Shown here piece after piece: positions 47,489-56,993 of a stretch of 64,000 nt of DNA (its first letter is position 1; each line of letters starts with the position of its first letter). The position numbers were made by a program, and so were the translations under genes. The notes beneath the pieces are model-generated. The model did not search any database and was not told the origin of the DNA. It was given only the letters and a program-made list of their open reading frames with translations. Source of the stretch: Tropicimonas marinistellae (GTDB lineage: Bacteria; Pseudomonadota; Alphaproteobacteria; Rhodobacterales; Rhodobacteraceae); NCBI RefSeq assembly GCF_001509585.1, contig NZ_LNCI01000004.1, forward strand, positions 186,001 to 250,000, read 5' to 3'.

Positions 47489-48097
47489 ATGTTCTACCGC
47501 CCCGAGGACGGCCACGGCCTGCCACACAACCCCTTCAGCGCCATCGTGGCCCCGCGCCCGATTGCCTGGATTTCCACCCGTGGGACCGATGGATCGGAAA
47601 ACCTTGCACCGTATTCCTTCTTCAATGCTGTCGCATACACCCCACCACAGGTGATGTTCGCCACCACTGGCAAGAAGCATGACCGCGAAGGAACGAAGGA
47701 TACGCTGGCAAACATCCGCGATACCGGCGTTTTTGCCGTGAATATCGTGGAGTTCGCGAAGCGCGAGGTCATGAACCTGACCTCCGGCCCATGGGACAAG
47801 GACGTGGACGAAGCCGAAATGGCCGGGATTGCGCGCGGCGAATGCGACACCATCAACTGTGGGCGGATTGCCGATGCGCCGGCGACGCTCGAGTGCAAAC
47901 TCACGCAGATTGTGGATCTGCAGGGACCCAACAACCGCGTCGCTTTCGGCGAAGTGACCGGCATTCACCTGCGTGACGATTGCATCGTCGACGGGCGTTT
48001 CGACGTGACCCGCTTTCAACCGTTGGCCCGTCTTGGATACCGGGACTTCACCCATGTTAGCGAGGTCTTCGTCATGCAACGCCCGGGCGAAACCTGA
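47489..48097 (+). CDS. Flavin reductase-like FMN-binding split-barrel protein
   Basis: FMN-binding protein of 202 residues in the flavin reductase / NADH-FMN oxidoreductase group. The core is PFSAIVAPRPIAWISTRGTDGSENLAPYSFFNAVAYTPPQVMFATTG in pieces: VAPRPIAWIST near residue 22 and PYSFFNAVAY near 42. ATG 47489 has GGAAAGGAG six bases upstream. It diverges from the GNAT gene by 80 bases and converges with the DUF5765 gene. It may supply reduced FMN or act as an independent oxidoreductase; the sequence does not settle which. Confidence 0.85.
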   Translation: MFYRPEDGHGLPHNPFSAIVAPRPIAWISTRGTDGSENLAPYSFFNAVAYTPPQVMFATTGKKHDREGTKDTLANIRDTGVFAVNIVEFAKREVMNLTSGPWDKDVDEAEMAGIARGECDTINCGRIADAPATLECKLTQIVDLQGPNNRVAFGEVTGIHLRDDCIVDGRFDVTRFQPLARLGYRDFTHVSEVFVMQRPGET

Positions 48098-48112
48098 TCC
48101 ACTCACAAACAC

Positions 48113-48835
48113 TCACGCGGCGCGCGGGCGATGGGCGCGCATGGCGCGGTACCGTACCGAGGGGCTGAGTGTTATCAACAGGATCCCGATGGAGAACAGG
48201 CACCAGACTGCGGGCATTTCCCGCGGATCGTCGGTGATTAGCATCGCCAATGCTGGGCCGGCCACAGTGTGCATGGCAACGAAACGCCACGCGCCGTAAA
48301 ACAGCGGAAAAAGAAACACTGCCACGAGGTAGGCCGGGAACTGCACATCCACGCCCAGTGCGCCGGCAAACGGCTGGAACTGGGCCGTGAGAGGCAGCTG
48401 CCAGCCGATATGCCAATCCCCCGACACCAGACACATCGGCGTACCGCACATGACGTCAAGACCAGGGCGGCACTGTCCAAGTGCGTCCCAGGGTAAGAGA
48501 CGGCCGAGGATCAGCAATGTCATGAAGCCGGCCGCCACAAGCACACGGCGCCGGATGTGGCGTGGTACTTCCTGCGGCGCGATCTCCATCGCGAAAGCAT
48601 TCAGGACCAACGGTTGCAGTGCAATATGTATGTAGGACAGTAGCGTAACCGTCCGATTTTCCGGCGCGCTGCATTGGTCAACAACCGAATATCCGACGGC
48701 TTGCAGCGCTTCCATGATGGTGAAATAGGCCAAGGTCGCCCATATCGCGGGCGCGTCGCCGCGACGCCATGAAAGTGCCGCCGCCGCGCTCCCGGCCGCC
48801 ACCATTGCCACCGATGCCGATGCACTCCAGCACAT
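48113..48835 (-). CDS. DUF5765-like membrane protein
   Basis: A 240-residue integral membrane protein with about six or seven helices. The N-terminus MCWSASASVAMV is the marker (DUF5765, from memory). A conserved cysteine cluster follows near residue 130-145 (GQCRPGLDVMCGTPMCLVSG), where at least three Cys lie within 20 residues of a luminal/periplasmic loop, and C-terminal helices end in RYRAMRAHRPR. I chose ATG 48835 so that the conserved N-terminus starts the protein. Role unknown; related proteins are confined to a few alphaproteobacteria and marine groups as far as I recall. Confidence 0.75.
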   Translation of the reverse strand: MCWSASASVAMVAAGSAAAALSWRRGDAPAIWATLAYFTIMEALQAVGYSVVDQCSAPENRTVTLLSYIHIALQPLVLNAFAMEIAPQEVPRHIRRRVLVAAGFMTLLILGRLLPWDALGQCRPGLDVMCGTPMCLVSGDWHIGWQLPLTAQFQPFAGALGVDVQFPAYLVAVFLFPLFYGAWRFVAMHTVAGPALAMLITDDPREMPAVWCLFSIGILLITLSPSVRYRAMRAHRPRAA

Positions 48836-48909
48836 CGCTTCTCTTCCTCCCGCCCGGCCCACTTTGACCGTTCACCGCGGAGGAGGAAAGCCTTGTGTGG
48901 CCGGGGGCG

Positions 48910-50520
48910 TCAGTGCCCCGCGTGGAGCACGCCCGTGCGCACCTGATAATTGGCTGCGATCGCGTAATCCGGGTCGTCATCGGAGTCGACCATGAGTTGC
49001 CCGGCTTTCATGAGAAGCTGGTGGCAATCGTGGCTGAGGTGGCGCAGCTCCAGCTTCTTGCCGGCCTTCTCGTATTTCGCCGCAAGGGCCTCGATCGCGG
49101 TCAGCGCCGACTGGTCGGCAACCCGGCTCTCGGCGAAGTCCACCACCACGCGGGCAGGGTCCTTCGCCGGGTCGAAGAGCTCGGCAAAACCGTCGGCCGA
49201 CCCGAAGAACAATGGACCTTGAACCTGATAGACTTTCGCGCCTTCCGGCGTGGTGTAGGTCTTCGCATGGATGTGGGAAGCCGATTGCCACGCATAGGCA
49301 AGCGCAGAAACGATCACGCCGACGACCACTGCCGTCGCGAGATCTGTGGCCACGGTGACGACGGTGACAAGCACGATCACCACGGCATCAGTGAGCGGCA
49401 CCTTGCGCATGATTGTGAGGGATTTCCAAGCGAAGGTCCCGATAACGACCATGAACATGACGCCTACAAGCGCAGCAAGCGGGATTTGCTCGATCAGCGG
49501 CGCGCCGACGAGAATGAACGCGAGCAGGAACAACGCCGCCGAGGCGCCGGAAAGACGTGTACGGCCACCGGATTTCACGTTGATCATCGACTGGCCAATC
49601 ATTGCACAGCCGCCCATGCCGCCGAAGAAACCGGTGACGGTGTTTGCGACACCTTGGGCAACGCATTCCTGGCTGGCACCGCCGCGCTTGTGCACAATCT
49701 CACCGACGAGGTTCAGAGTGAGCAGGCTCTCGATCAAACCGATGGCGGCCAGGATCAGAGAGTAAGGCAGGACGATTTTCAGCGTTTCCCAGGAAAGCGG
49801 CACCATGGGGATGTGGAATTGTGGCAATCCGCCCTCGATGGAGGCCATGTCGCCCACCCGCGGCACGTCGATGCCAAAGGCAATGACGATAGCGGCGGTG
49901 ATGCCGATCCCGGCGAGCGGGGCCGGTATGGCAGTGGTGAGCTTTGGCAAGCGCCAGATAACGGCCATGGTCAGCGCGACCAGTACCAGCATGGTGACGA
50001 GCGGTGCTCCGGTGAGCCATTCTCCACCCGAGATTCCATGACCGGCGGCCTCTCCGGTGCCTGGCACGCGGAATTGGCTGAGCTGCGCGAGGAAGATGAC
50101 GATCGCCAACCCGTTCACGAAACCCAGCATAACGGGATGGGGGACCAGCCGCATGAACTTCCCGAGCCGGAAGATACCGGCAAGAATCTGGATCAGCCCC
50201 ATCAGCACGACCGCGGCGAAGAGATACTCGACACCGTGCTCAGAAACGAGGCTGACCATCACGACCGCCAATGCACCCGTCGCACCCGAGATCATTCCCG
50301 GGCGGCCCCCGATCAGCGCCGTTATGAGCCCGACGATGAAGGCAGCATAGAGCCCCACGAGCGGATGCACACCGGCGACGAAGGCGAAGGCGACCGCTTC
50401 TGGCACCAGCGCCAGGGCCACGGTCAGGCCCGAGAGGACCTCGGTTCGCAGGTGCGCGGTGGGCAGTCGCTCGCCCGCTGAAAACTGGGCAAGGTAATTG
50501 CTGTCAGCCAGGGCTGCCAT
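48910..50520 (-). CDS. SulP family inorganic anion transporter with STAS domain
   Basis: A 536-residue transporter with about 10-12 helices and a C-terminal STAS domain (about 430-520: VYQVQGPLFFGSADGFAELFD, ESRVADQSALTAIEALAAKYEK). The membrane core has ALALVPEAVAFAFVAGVHPLVGLYAAF and GMISGATGALAVVMVSLV, the SulP pattern. Family members move sulfate, bicarbonate or other anions, usually with Na+ or H+; the exact ion cannot be read. The ATG at 50520 is preferred, with a GTG at 50535 as an alternative. Confidence 0.9.
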   Translation of the reverse strand: MAALADSNYLAQFSAGERLPTAHLRTEVLSGLTVALALVPEAVAFAFVAGVHPLVGLYAAFIVGLITALIGGRPGMISGATGALAVVMVSLVSEHGVEYLFAAVVLMGLIQILAGIFRLGKFMRLVPHPVMLGFVNGLAIVIFLAQLSQFRVPGTGEAAGHGISGGEWLTGAPLVTMLVLVALTMAVIWRLPKLTTAIPAPLAGIGITAAIVIAFGIDVPRVGDMASIEGGLPQFHIPMVPLSWETLKIVLPYSLILAAIGLIESLLTLNLVGEIVHKRGGASQECVAQGVANTVTGFFGGMGGCAMIGQSMINVKSGGRTRLSGASAALFLLAFILVGAPLIEQIPLAALVGVMFMVVIGTFAWKSLTIMRKVPLTDAVVIVLVTVVTVATDLATAVVVGVIVSALAYAWQSASHIHAKTYTTPEGAKVYQVQGPLFFGSADGFAELFDPAKDPARVVVDFAESRVADQSALTAIEALAAKYEKAGKKLELRHLSHDCHQLLMKAGQLMVDSDDDPDYAIAANYQVRTGVLHAGH

Positions 50521-50619
50521 GATGGCTCGGGTCACTCAGGGCCTCGCTCGCTTGTATCGGATGGTCGTGCCGCTGGCGGAGGCGCTCGGTCGGCAAAACG
50601 GTCGTGTACGCAATGCCGA

Positions 50620-50641
50620 ACGCCGCCCGAATGGGCGGCGT
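50620..50641. repeat. Perfect 9-bp inverted repeat (stem-loop)
   Basis: ACGCCGCCC, loop GAAT, GGGCGGCGT. It lies about 95 bases past the stop of the 50736-51350 gene on the minus strand and about 100 bases from the SulP start, with no U-tract on either side. It could end the membrane-protein message or shield the SulP 5' end. Confidence 0.55.
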
Positions 50642-50735
50642 GACCGGCAGGACGCGGCTCGACGTTTGCGTTACCAGAGATCGCTGCAATGCAGAAGAAT
50701 GTCAGGCGAGAAGCCGGTATGCAATGACGTCATAC

Positions 50736-51350
50736 CTATTCTCCCCAGCCATTCACCCGGCGCAGGTACAGGTAGAGCAGGATGACCCAGTTCGTCAGGA
50801 AATCGATGGCAAGGCAACCAAGGGAGACAAAGAGGATCCAGAGGGTCTGGTTGCCCGAGAGCATCACCAACCCGGCACCTACGCCACGAAGCATATAGCT
50901 ACCCGCAACAATGCCCATGGCATCCGGCGACCCTTTGCCGTGCCCCGCCCAGACGGAGGGCAGGCGTGCCACGTGCCCGGGGGCGATGCGAATGACCAGA
51001 AGAATGGTGGTTGCCCACCCAAGCAGAAGCACGAGAAGTGCGGCTTGCACCTCGGCAGCGGATGGGGCGAGGAACATCAAGAGGACAGCGCCAAACCCGC
51101 TTGCCGCGCCCTGGAGCGGCGTGCCCGCGGTGCGTCGCACTGGGCGAAACATGGTGCAACGAAGCTGACGCGCGACGAGCCCCGCGGCCACCGCCACGGT
51201 CAGCGGGGCCAGCGGATGCCCGAGAAACACGCTGTCGCGCCCCTGGAGCGCGAGATAACTGAAAAGCACGACCAGACTGGGGAAAGCAGCCAGAATATCG
51301 GGTCGCGGAACCAACACCACGGTACGAAGTACCCACATAACACTCACCAC
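50736..51350 (-). CDS. Hypothetical membrane protein
   Basis: A 204-residue protein with about five membrane segments (ILAAFPSLVVLFSYLAL, LTVAVAAGLVA, GFGAVLLMFLAP, ALLVLLLGWATTILLVIRI, and a C-terminal VSLGCLAIDFLTNWVILLYLYL). It starts at ATG 51350. No family recognised; it has no Cys cluster or charged repeat to suggest a transporter. Upstream is an AT-richer gap shared with mtnP, with a promoter-like stretch around 51345-51365. It may be a small integral protein of unknown role. Confidence 0.65.
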   Translation of the reverse strand: MVSVMWVLRTVVLVPRPDILAAFPSLVVLFSYLALQGRDSVFLGHPLAPLTVAVAAGLVARQLRCTMFRPVRRTAGTPLQGAASGFGAVLLMFLAPSAAEVQAALLVLLLGWATTILLVIRIAPGHVARLPSVWAGHGKGSPDAMGIVAGSYMLRGVGAGLVMLSGNQTLWILFVSLGCLAIDFLTNWVILLYLYLRRVNGWGE

Positions 51351-51479
51351 ACGTTAACCTTAACACAGCTCCATTTATGTACCCGCAATCGGGCAAAAGT
51401 ACGGAGACGGCGGTGCTTTCCACGCAGTATTTGGTGTCATAGGGTCCGCCTCGTGGAGAATAAGCGTCGGAGCGGAAGA

Positions 51480-52349
51480 ATGGACACGATGATCGGGGTA
51501 ATCGGTGGAAGCGGCCTCTACGAAATCGATGGATTGCGGGGCGCGGAATGGCGCGAGGTGAGCACCCCATGGGGCGAGCCCTCCGACCGAATCATAACCG
51601 GAGAGATTGACGGCGTGAAAATGGCCTTCCTGCCACGGCACGGTCGCGGCCACGTCCATTCTCCGACCTCGGTACCGTATCGCGCCAATATCGACGCGCT
51701 GAAGCGGTTGGGGGTGACGGATGTAATCTCGGTCTCCGCATGCGGTTCCTTCCGCGAGGCGATGGCGCCCGGTCACTTCGTGATCGTTGATCAGTTCGTC
51801 GACCGGACGTTCGCACGCGAGAAGAGTTTTTTCGGCCCCGGCTGTGTGGCGCACGTGAGCATGGCACATCCCACGTGCCCCCGCCTCGGAGACGCATGTT
51901 TCGAGGCGGCCGAAGCACAGGGAATAACCGTGCACCGTGGGGGAACATACCTTGCGATGGAGGGGCCGCAGTTCTCGTCGTTGGCCGAGTCCCAGATCTA
52001 TCGAGAGCAATGGGGCTGCGACGTGATCGGGATGACGAATATGCCCGAAGCCAAGCTCGCGAGAGAAGCCGAGCTTTGCTATGCCTCCGTCGCCATGGTG
52101 ACCGACTACGATTCCTGGCATCCGGACCACGGAGAGGTCGACGTTACCCAGATCATCCAGACACTGACCGGAAACGCGGCGAACGCGCGCGGTTTGCTCG
52201 CACGTTTGCCAGCGCTGCTTGGGCGCGAGCGTTCCCCCTGCCCGCATGGGTGCGACAGGGCACTTGAACATGCGCTGATGACCGCTCCTGAAAAAAGAGA
52301 TCCAGTGCTGCTGGAAAAACTCGACGCGGTGGCCGCCCGCATGCTCTGA
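51480..52349 (+). CDS. mtnP: S-methyl-5'-thioadenosine phosphorylase
   Basis: Cleaves methylthioadenosine, the by-product of spermidine synthesis, to adenine and methylthioribose-1-phosphate. The 289 residues begin MIGVIGGSGLYE, the family start. PRHGRGHVHSPTSVPYRANIDALK follows near residue 50 (the phosphate and substrate site), then the specificity loop near 190 with TNMPEAKLAREAELCYASVAMVTDYDSW. ATG 51480 or 51489 may be used. In a genome with an active polyamine module it supplies methionine salvage. Confidence 0.95.
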   Translation: MDTMIGVIGGSGLYEIDGLRGAEWREVSTPWGEPSDRIITGEIDGVKMAFLPRHGRGHVHSPTSVPYRANIDALKRLGVTDVISVSACGSFREAMAPGHFVIVDQFVDRTFAREKSFFGPGCVAHVSMAHPTCPRLGDACFEAAEAQGITVHRGGTYLAMEGPQFSSLAESQIYREQWGCDVIGMTNMPEAKLAREAELCYASVAMVTDYDSWHPDHGEVDVTQIIQTLTGNAANARGLLARLPALLGRERSPCPHGCDRALEHALMTAPEKRDPVLLEKLDAVAARML

Positions 52350-52498
52350 CGAAGGCCGAGAGGCTCTTCCGCCCGGCGTCGTGGCATCGTGGGTGTCGCC
52401 GCTCCGGTCGGGCGGTTCAGCGCGCCGAAGGATTACGTGTCGTGCCATCGGCGGGGCAAATGCCCTGCCTGCCTTCAAACTTGGCAATCAGCGTAGCG

Positions 52499-53311
52499 TT
52501 ACGGCCCACAGGGCGTTAGGCGGCCGCCCTGACGCACCATTTCGACCCGAGTTGCCGCGCCCGTCGCATCGTCTGTCTCAACGTAGAGACCCGAGATCGT
52601 GGCCTCGCCAAGTGCCGGTGAAAACCGGTTCTTCGGCATTCCGGTTACAAACCGGCGCATTGGTTCGGTTTTCTCCATCCCGATGACGCTGTTGTAATCG
52701 CCGCACATGCCGGCATCGCTCTGGAACGCCGTCCCGCCCGGCAGGAGTTGCGCATCCGCTGTGGGTACATGCGTATGCGTCCCGACGACAACACTTGCGC
52801 GGCCGTCGCAGAAGTGGCCCATACCCATCTTTTCGCTGGTCGCCTCGCAATGCATGTCGATCAGACTTGCCGCCACCATGCCGCCGCGTGGATGTGCCTT
52901 GAGCACCTGGTCGACAGCTGAAAACGGATCCGCGAAGGGCCGTTTCATGAAAACCTGGCCAAGCACCTGTGCAACCAGAACCTTGCGTCCGTTTCCGGCT
53001 TTGAAAACCGCCGCTCCACGCCCGGGCGCGTCCTTGGCGTAGTTCAAAGGCCTCAGGATACGTGGGTCCGTTTCGATGTACTGCAGCATGTCTTTCTGGT
53101 CGAAGGCATGGTCGCCGAGCGTGATGCAATCCGCACCGACCTCAAGAAGCGACTTCGCGTGCGCCCCCGACAACCCCATGCCAGAGGTCGCGTTCTCGCC
53201 ATTGACCACAACAAAATCGATCCGCCAGTCGCGTCTCAGCGCTGGCAGGCGTTCACTGACAGCAGCGCGCCCCGCGCGGCCCATCACGTCACCTAGAAAG
53301 AGTATACGCAT
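52499..53311 (-). CDS. YmdB/TIGR00282-type metallophosphoesterase
   Basis: Dinuclear-metal phosphodiesterase of 270 residues in the YmdB group. The metal motifs are seen in order: LFLGDVMGRAGR at the start, VVVNGENATSG near 35, LGDHAFDQ near 65, and the paired VVGTHTHVPTADAQLLPGGT and QSDAGMCGD. Related YmdB acts on cyclic nucleotides in Bacillus; the substrate in this group is not settled. It lies 97 bases from the cyclo-ligase gene, with a GC-rich hairpin between. Confidence 0.88.
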   Translation of the reverse strand: MRILFLGDVMGRAGRAAVSERLPALRRDWRIDFVVVNGENATSGMGLSGAHAKSLLEVGADCITLGDHAFDQKDMLQYIETDPRILRPLNYAKDAPGRGAAVFKAGNGRKVLVAQVLGQVFMKRPFADPFSAVDQVLKAHPRGGMVAASLIDMHCEATSEKMGMGHFCDGRASVVVGTHTHVPTADAQLLPGGTAFQSDAGMCGDYNSVIGMEKTEPMRRFVTGMPKNRFSPALGEATISGLYVETDDATGAATRVEMVRQGGRLTPCGP

Positions 53312-53408
53312 GTTCTCTCCCTAGGCGCGTTTCGGCCGTGTCACAAGTGTACGCTCTGTCTTGCGCCTGCAGGGCATCGCGGGTTCACGCGCCGAAGGCG
53401 CGCCAGCG

Positions 53409-53975
53409 TCATGGTGCGAGCGGAATCGCCCCGGCCTCGGTCACCAACCCATCCAGGGGTTGGTCGGTTGGCTCCAGAGGAAGATCCGGATCCCGCTGGG
53501 CAGAATAGGCGAAACCGACCGCCTGAACGGGCCCATCCACCCGCAAGCTTTGCAAGGTCCGGTCGTAGAACCCTCCCCCGTAACCAAGCCGGAACAGCCG
53601 GTCATCGAACGCCACCAGCGGCGCGATCACCAACTCGGGGACAAGCCACGCACCCTCGCTCGGAACCATCACCCTGAATGGACCCTCCGTAAGGGCGCAG
53701 CCCGGCCTCCATTCCCGAAAACGTAACGGCTGGCCTGGTGCGTCGATCACCGGAACGCACAGGCGATTGGCATTGGCCAAAGACTCCATGGCAGGCAGAG
53801 GGTTCGCCTCGGTTCGGATCGGCAGGTAGCCCGCGATGATCCGACCTGACAGCCCCGCCAGACTGGACACAAGCGCGGCGGACGCGGCTTCGCTATGGCG
53901 CCGGTGTGCCTCCGCGCGCCGCAAAAACGCGGCCTTGCGCGCCGCCACTTTTCGCGCCGCCAGTTCGGCAGTCAC
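53409..53975 (-). CDS. 5-formyltetrahydrofolate cyclo-ligase
   Basis: Returns 5-formyl-THF to 5,10-methenyl-THF using ATP. The protein has 188 residues, the family size. The C-terminal motif VAFDDRLFRLGYGGGFYDR is the ATP-site signature, and the N-terminal part is basic (ARKVAARKAAFLRRAEAHRR). The start is GTG at 53975. It overlaps the mgtE stop by three bases (GTGA), and no better ATG is seen. One folate enzyme coupled to a magnesium transporter, which is an odd pair but a common kind of alphaproteobacterial arrangement. Confidence 0.9.
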   Translation of the reverse strand: MTAELAARKVAARKAAFLRRAEAHRRHSEAASAALVSSLAGLSGRIIAGYLPIRTEANPLPAMESLANANRLCVPVIDAPGQPLRFREWRPGCALTEGPFRVMVPSEGAWLVPELVIAPLVAFDDRLFRLGYGGGFYDRTLQSLRVDGPVQAVGFAYSAQRDPDLPLEPTDQPLDGLVTEAGAIPLAP

Positions 53976-55360
53976 AACAGCACCATCGATGCGAGCCCCA
54001 GAAATGCGAAGAACCCAACAACATCGGTAACGGTGGTCACGAAGGTTCCCGAAGCCAACGCCGGGTCTACCCCGAAACGCTCCATGGCCACGGGAACGAG
54101 AATGCCCGCAAGCGCGGCCACGGCGAGATTCACCACCATCGCCAGAGCAATCACTGCTCCAATCTGCGCGGAACCGAACCAGATCAGCGCGACCACGCCC
54201 ATGATCACGGCAAAGACGGCGCCGTTCAGGAGGCCCACCACCACCTCCCGGCCCACGACGCGCCAGAGGTTGGACATGGTAAGGTCCTTCGTTGCGATCG
54301 CACGCACCGCAACGGTCAGCGATTGCGTCCCGGCGTTGCCTCCCATTGAGGCAACTATTGGCATCAAGACGGCCAATGCGACCACTTGCGCGATCACGTC
54401 CTCGAAGAGCGCGATCACGAGGGATGCGAGAATGGCGGTGGCGAGATTGACCGCGAGCCACGGCAAACGCAGCTTGGTGGTTTCGACGGCGCTGTCACTC
54501 AGGCTGCTGTCCTCGGTTACGCCAGCCAGCCGCAACATGTCCTCCTCGTGTTCCTCGTCCAGCACTGCCATGGCGTCATCGATGGTGATGACGCCGACGA
54601 GGCGATCATCGTGGTCCACCACCGGAACCGACACCAGATGGTACTGGTTGAAGGCATAGGCGACTTCTGCCTCGTCCATGTCCAACGGTACCGTCCGGAA
54701 GGAATGCTCGGTAATTGCGCGCAGCGGAGTCTCGCGGGTGGACGAAAGCAGCTTGCCCAACGTCACGTAACCAATCGGTGTCATCGTGGGGTCGACAAGA
54801 ATGACGTGGTAGAACTGCTCTGGCAGGTTCCGGTCCTCGCTTCGCAGGAAGTCGATCGCCTGGCCAACCGTCCAATGCTCCGGCGCGCTGACAACCTCGC
54901 GCTGCATAAGACGGCCGGCCGAGAATTCCGGCCAGCTCAGAGCCTGTTCCACCGCAACCCGTTCGGCCGCCGGCAGTGCCTCAAGGACCGCTTCCTTGCG
55001 ATCCTCTTCGAGATTCTCAACGAGATCGACCACGTCGTCGGATTCCAGGTCGAGCACTGCCTCGCTCAGGACGGAATCCGGCAGCGCCTCGATCACCTCG
55101 GCCCGAACGGCCTCATCGAGTTCCGATAGGATTTCGCCGTCGATCTCCCGGCCCCAGAAGCGCAGCAGAAGGTGGCGAGTCTTGTCGCCGACCTGTTCCA
55201 TGAGATCGGCCACGTCTGCCGGGTGGAGTTGATCCAGAAGTCGCCCGAGCCGCAGGTCGTCGCCGGCGTTGATCGCCAGCAGAACTTCCTGCACGCGATC
55301 GCGCTTCAGGGAATAGGCATCGTCATCGCGACCTGCCGTATCGACTGGTTCTTCGGCCAT
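53972..55360 (-). CDS. mgtE: Magnesium transporter MgtE
   Basis: Homodimeric, Mg2+-gated channel of 462 residues. An acidic N-domain (about 20-130, with EDRKEAVLEALPAAER) and a CBS-domain pair (about 140-270, EVVSAPEHWTVGQAIDFLR and VPVVDHDDRLVGVITIDDAM) close the pore at high Mg2+. Five C-terminal helices follow from about residue 290, holding the filter PIVASMGGNAGTQSLT. The ATG at 55360 starts MAEEPVDTAGRDDD. No magnesium riboswitch was recognised in the 107-base gap upstream. Confidence 0.93.
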   Translation of the reverse strand: MAEEPVDTAGRDDDAYSLKRDRVQEVLLAINAGDDLRLGRLLDQLHPADVADLMEQVGDKTRHLLLRFWGREIDGEILSELDEAVRAEVIEALPDSVLSEAVLDLESDDVVDLVENLEEDRKEAVLEALPAAERVAVEQALSWPEFSAGRLMQREVVSAPEHWTVGQAIDFLRSEDRNLPEQFYHVILVDPTMTPIGYVTLGKLLSSTRETPLRAITEHSFRTVPLDMDEAEVAYAFNQYHLVSVPVVDHDDRLVGVITIDDAMAVLDEEHEEDMLRLAGVTEDSSLSDSAVETTKLRLPWLAVNLATAILASLVIALFEDVIAQVVALAVLMPIVASMGGNAGTQSLTVAVRAIATKDLTMSNLWRVVGREVVVGLLNGAVFAVIMGVVALIWFGSAQIGAVIALAMVVNLAVAALAGILVPVAMERFGVDPALASGTFVTTVTDVVGFFAFLGLASMVLL

Positions 55361-55467
55361 CGCACGCCCCTTCACTTCCCGCTCATGGCCAGAATAATCT
55401 CCAAGCCGCGCGGCGCAACAGGCCGATGGCCGTTGCGGCACCAGCGACCACCGCTTAGTCTTTTTCC

Positions 55468-56832
55468 ATGAGCGAACATTCCACTCTCGTGATCGGACAG
55501 GTGCTTGATATCCGGTCCAATCCCTTCGATACGCCGCCGGACGATGCCGCCCGGTATTCTCGCCGCGGTTGCGTCCATATCGAAAACGGCCGGATCGTGG
55601 ATGTCGGCGAAGCAGACGCGCTGCGCGCGGCACACCCCCATGCCCGCATCGATGACCACGGGGACGGGCTGATCCTGCCCGGCTTCGTCGACGCCCACGC
55701 GCACTACCCGCAGACGGCGATTATCGCCTCGTGGGGAAAGCGATTGATTGACTGGCTTAACAGCTACACTTTCCCCGAAGAGATGCGCTTTGCGGACCCG
55801 GATTACGCAGGCGAGATCGCGGCGCGCCACCTGGATCTGCTGGTCTCGTATGGTACCACCTCTGTCGCCAGCTTCTGCACAATCCACGCCGCCTCAGTTA
55901 CCGCTTTCTTCGAAGCCGCCGCGGCACGCAACATGGCCGTCGTCGCAGGCCGCACCTGCATGGATCGCAATGCACCCGACGGGCTGCGCGACAATGCCAA
56001 GACGGCTTATGACGAAAGCAAGACGCTGTTGGAAACCTGGCATGGACGCGGACGCGCCATCTATGCGATCACGCCGCGGTTTTCGCCCACATCGACGCCG
56101 GAACAGCTCGAAGCGCTCGGCGGCCTCTGGGCAGATCACCCGGACTGCCCAATGCAGACCCATCTCAGCGAGCAGACCGACGAGGTCGAGTGGGTTCGCG
56201 AGCTCTATCCACACCGACGCGACTATCTTGACACTTACGAGTCGCATGGGTTGCTGCGAGAGGGCGCGATGTTCGGTCACGCGATTTGGCTGACCGACAG
56301 CGAACGGGCCCGACTGCGGGAGCATGGCGCCGCGCTGGTCCACTGTCCAACCTCGAACACCTTCATCGGCTCGGGGCTGTTCGATACCGCGCGCGCGGAG
56401 GCCGAGGGGCTTCGTGTCGGGCTCGCCACCGATACCGGTGGTGGCTCGTCTTTTTCGATGCTGCACACGATGGCTTCTGCCTACGAGATCGGTCAGCTCA
56501 CCGGGACGGCGCTGCATCCGGCACAACTGCTCTGGTTGGCGACAGCGGGCTCCGCCGAGGCAATGCGCCTGCAGGCGCGGATCGGCTCCCTGGCTCACGG
56601 CTCCGACGCCGACCTAGTGGTTCTCGACCTGGCCTCGACACCCGCCATCGCACAACGCCACTCCCGTGCAGAAACGATCTGGGAAGCCGTTTTCCCGACG
56701 ATCATGATGGGAGACGACCGTGCTGTCGCCGCCGTCTATATTGCCGGCGCGCGCCATGACACCGGCGACCGCGGGGGCGGCGGCCACAACCGCCCTGTCA
56801 GCCCGATCATCGCCGACAGTCTGGGCCTGTAG
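55468..56832 (+). CDS. guaD: Guanine deaminase
   Basis: Amidohydrolase of 454 residues that converts guanine to xanthine. The metal-binding motif is PGFVDAHAHYPQ near residue 75, and the guanine-pocket segment is RLIDWLNSYTFPEE near 93. TCMDRNAPDGL near 170 and the later THLSEQTDEVEWV and HCPTSNTFIGSGLF are diagnostic of GuaD. It diverges from mgtE and converges on the 8-oxoguanine deaminase-like gene, forming a purine-salvage pair on opposite strands. Confidence 0.93.
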   Translation: MSEHSTLVIGQVLDIRSNPFDTPPDDAARYSRRGCVHIENGRIVDVGEADALRAAHPHARIDDHGDGLILPGFVDAHAHYPQTAIIASWGKRLIDWLNSYTFPEEMRFADPDYAGEIAARHLDLLVSYGTTSVASFCTIHAASVTAFFEAAAARNMAVVAGRTCMDRNAPDGLRDNAKTAYDESKTLLETWHGRGRAIYAITPRFSPTSTPEQLEALGGLWADHPDCPMQTHLSEQTDEVEWVRELYPHRRDYLDTYESHGLLREGAMFGHAIWLTDSERARLREHGAALVHCPTSNTFIGSGLFDTARAEAEGLRVGLATDTGGGSSFSMLHTMASAYEIGQLTGTALHPAQLLWLATAGSAEAMRLQARIGSLAHGSDADLVVLDLASTPAIAQRHSRAETIWEAVFPTIMMGDDRAVAAVYIAGARHDTGDRGGGGHNRPVSPIIADSLGL

Positions 56833-56993
56833 ATCAGCCGATGTCAGCGCCCGTCGGAGCGGTGGCCCGCCGACATGCGGCCAGTTTTTCGCGGATGCAG
56901 ATATCGCAGCCTGCCGCGCGCCTGCGCGCGGCCACGCCCAACGGGAGGAGCGGTATCCGGCACGGATGCCGTGACGACGGGCGGGAGCATGGC

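Noticed and set aside
48895-50481. A long open frame (about 528 codons) on the plus strand across the SulP gene
   Set aside because: It lies antisense to a transporter with clear family motifs and has an unbalanced His/Asp/Gln/Arg-rich composition. It is a shadow of high-GC codon use.
53388-53402. CGCGCC GAA GGCGCG hairpin between the cyclo-ligase and YmdB-like genes
   Set aside because: Short stem without a U-tract. GC-rich genomes make such stems often; not strong enough to call.
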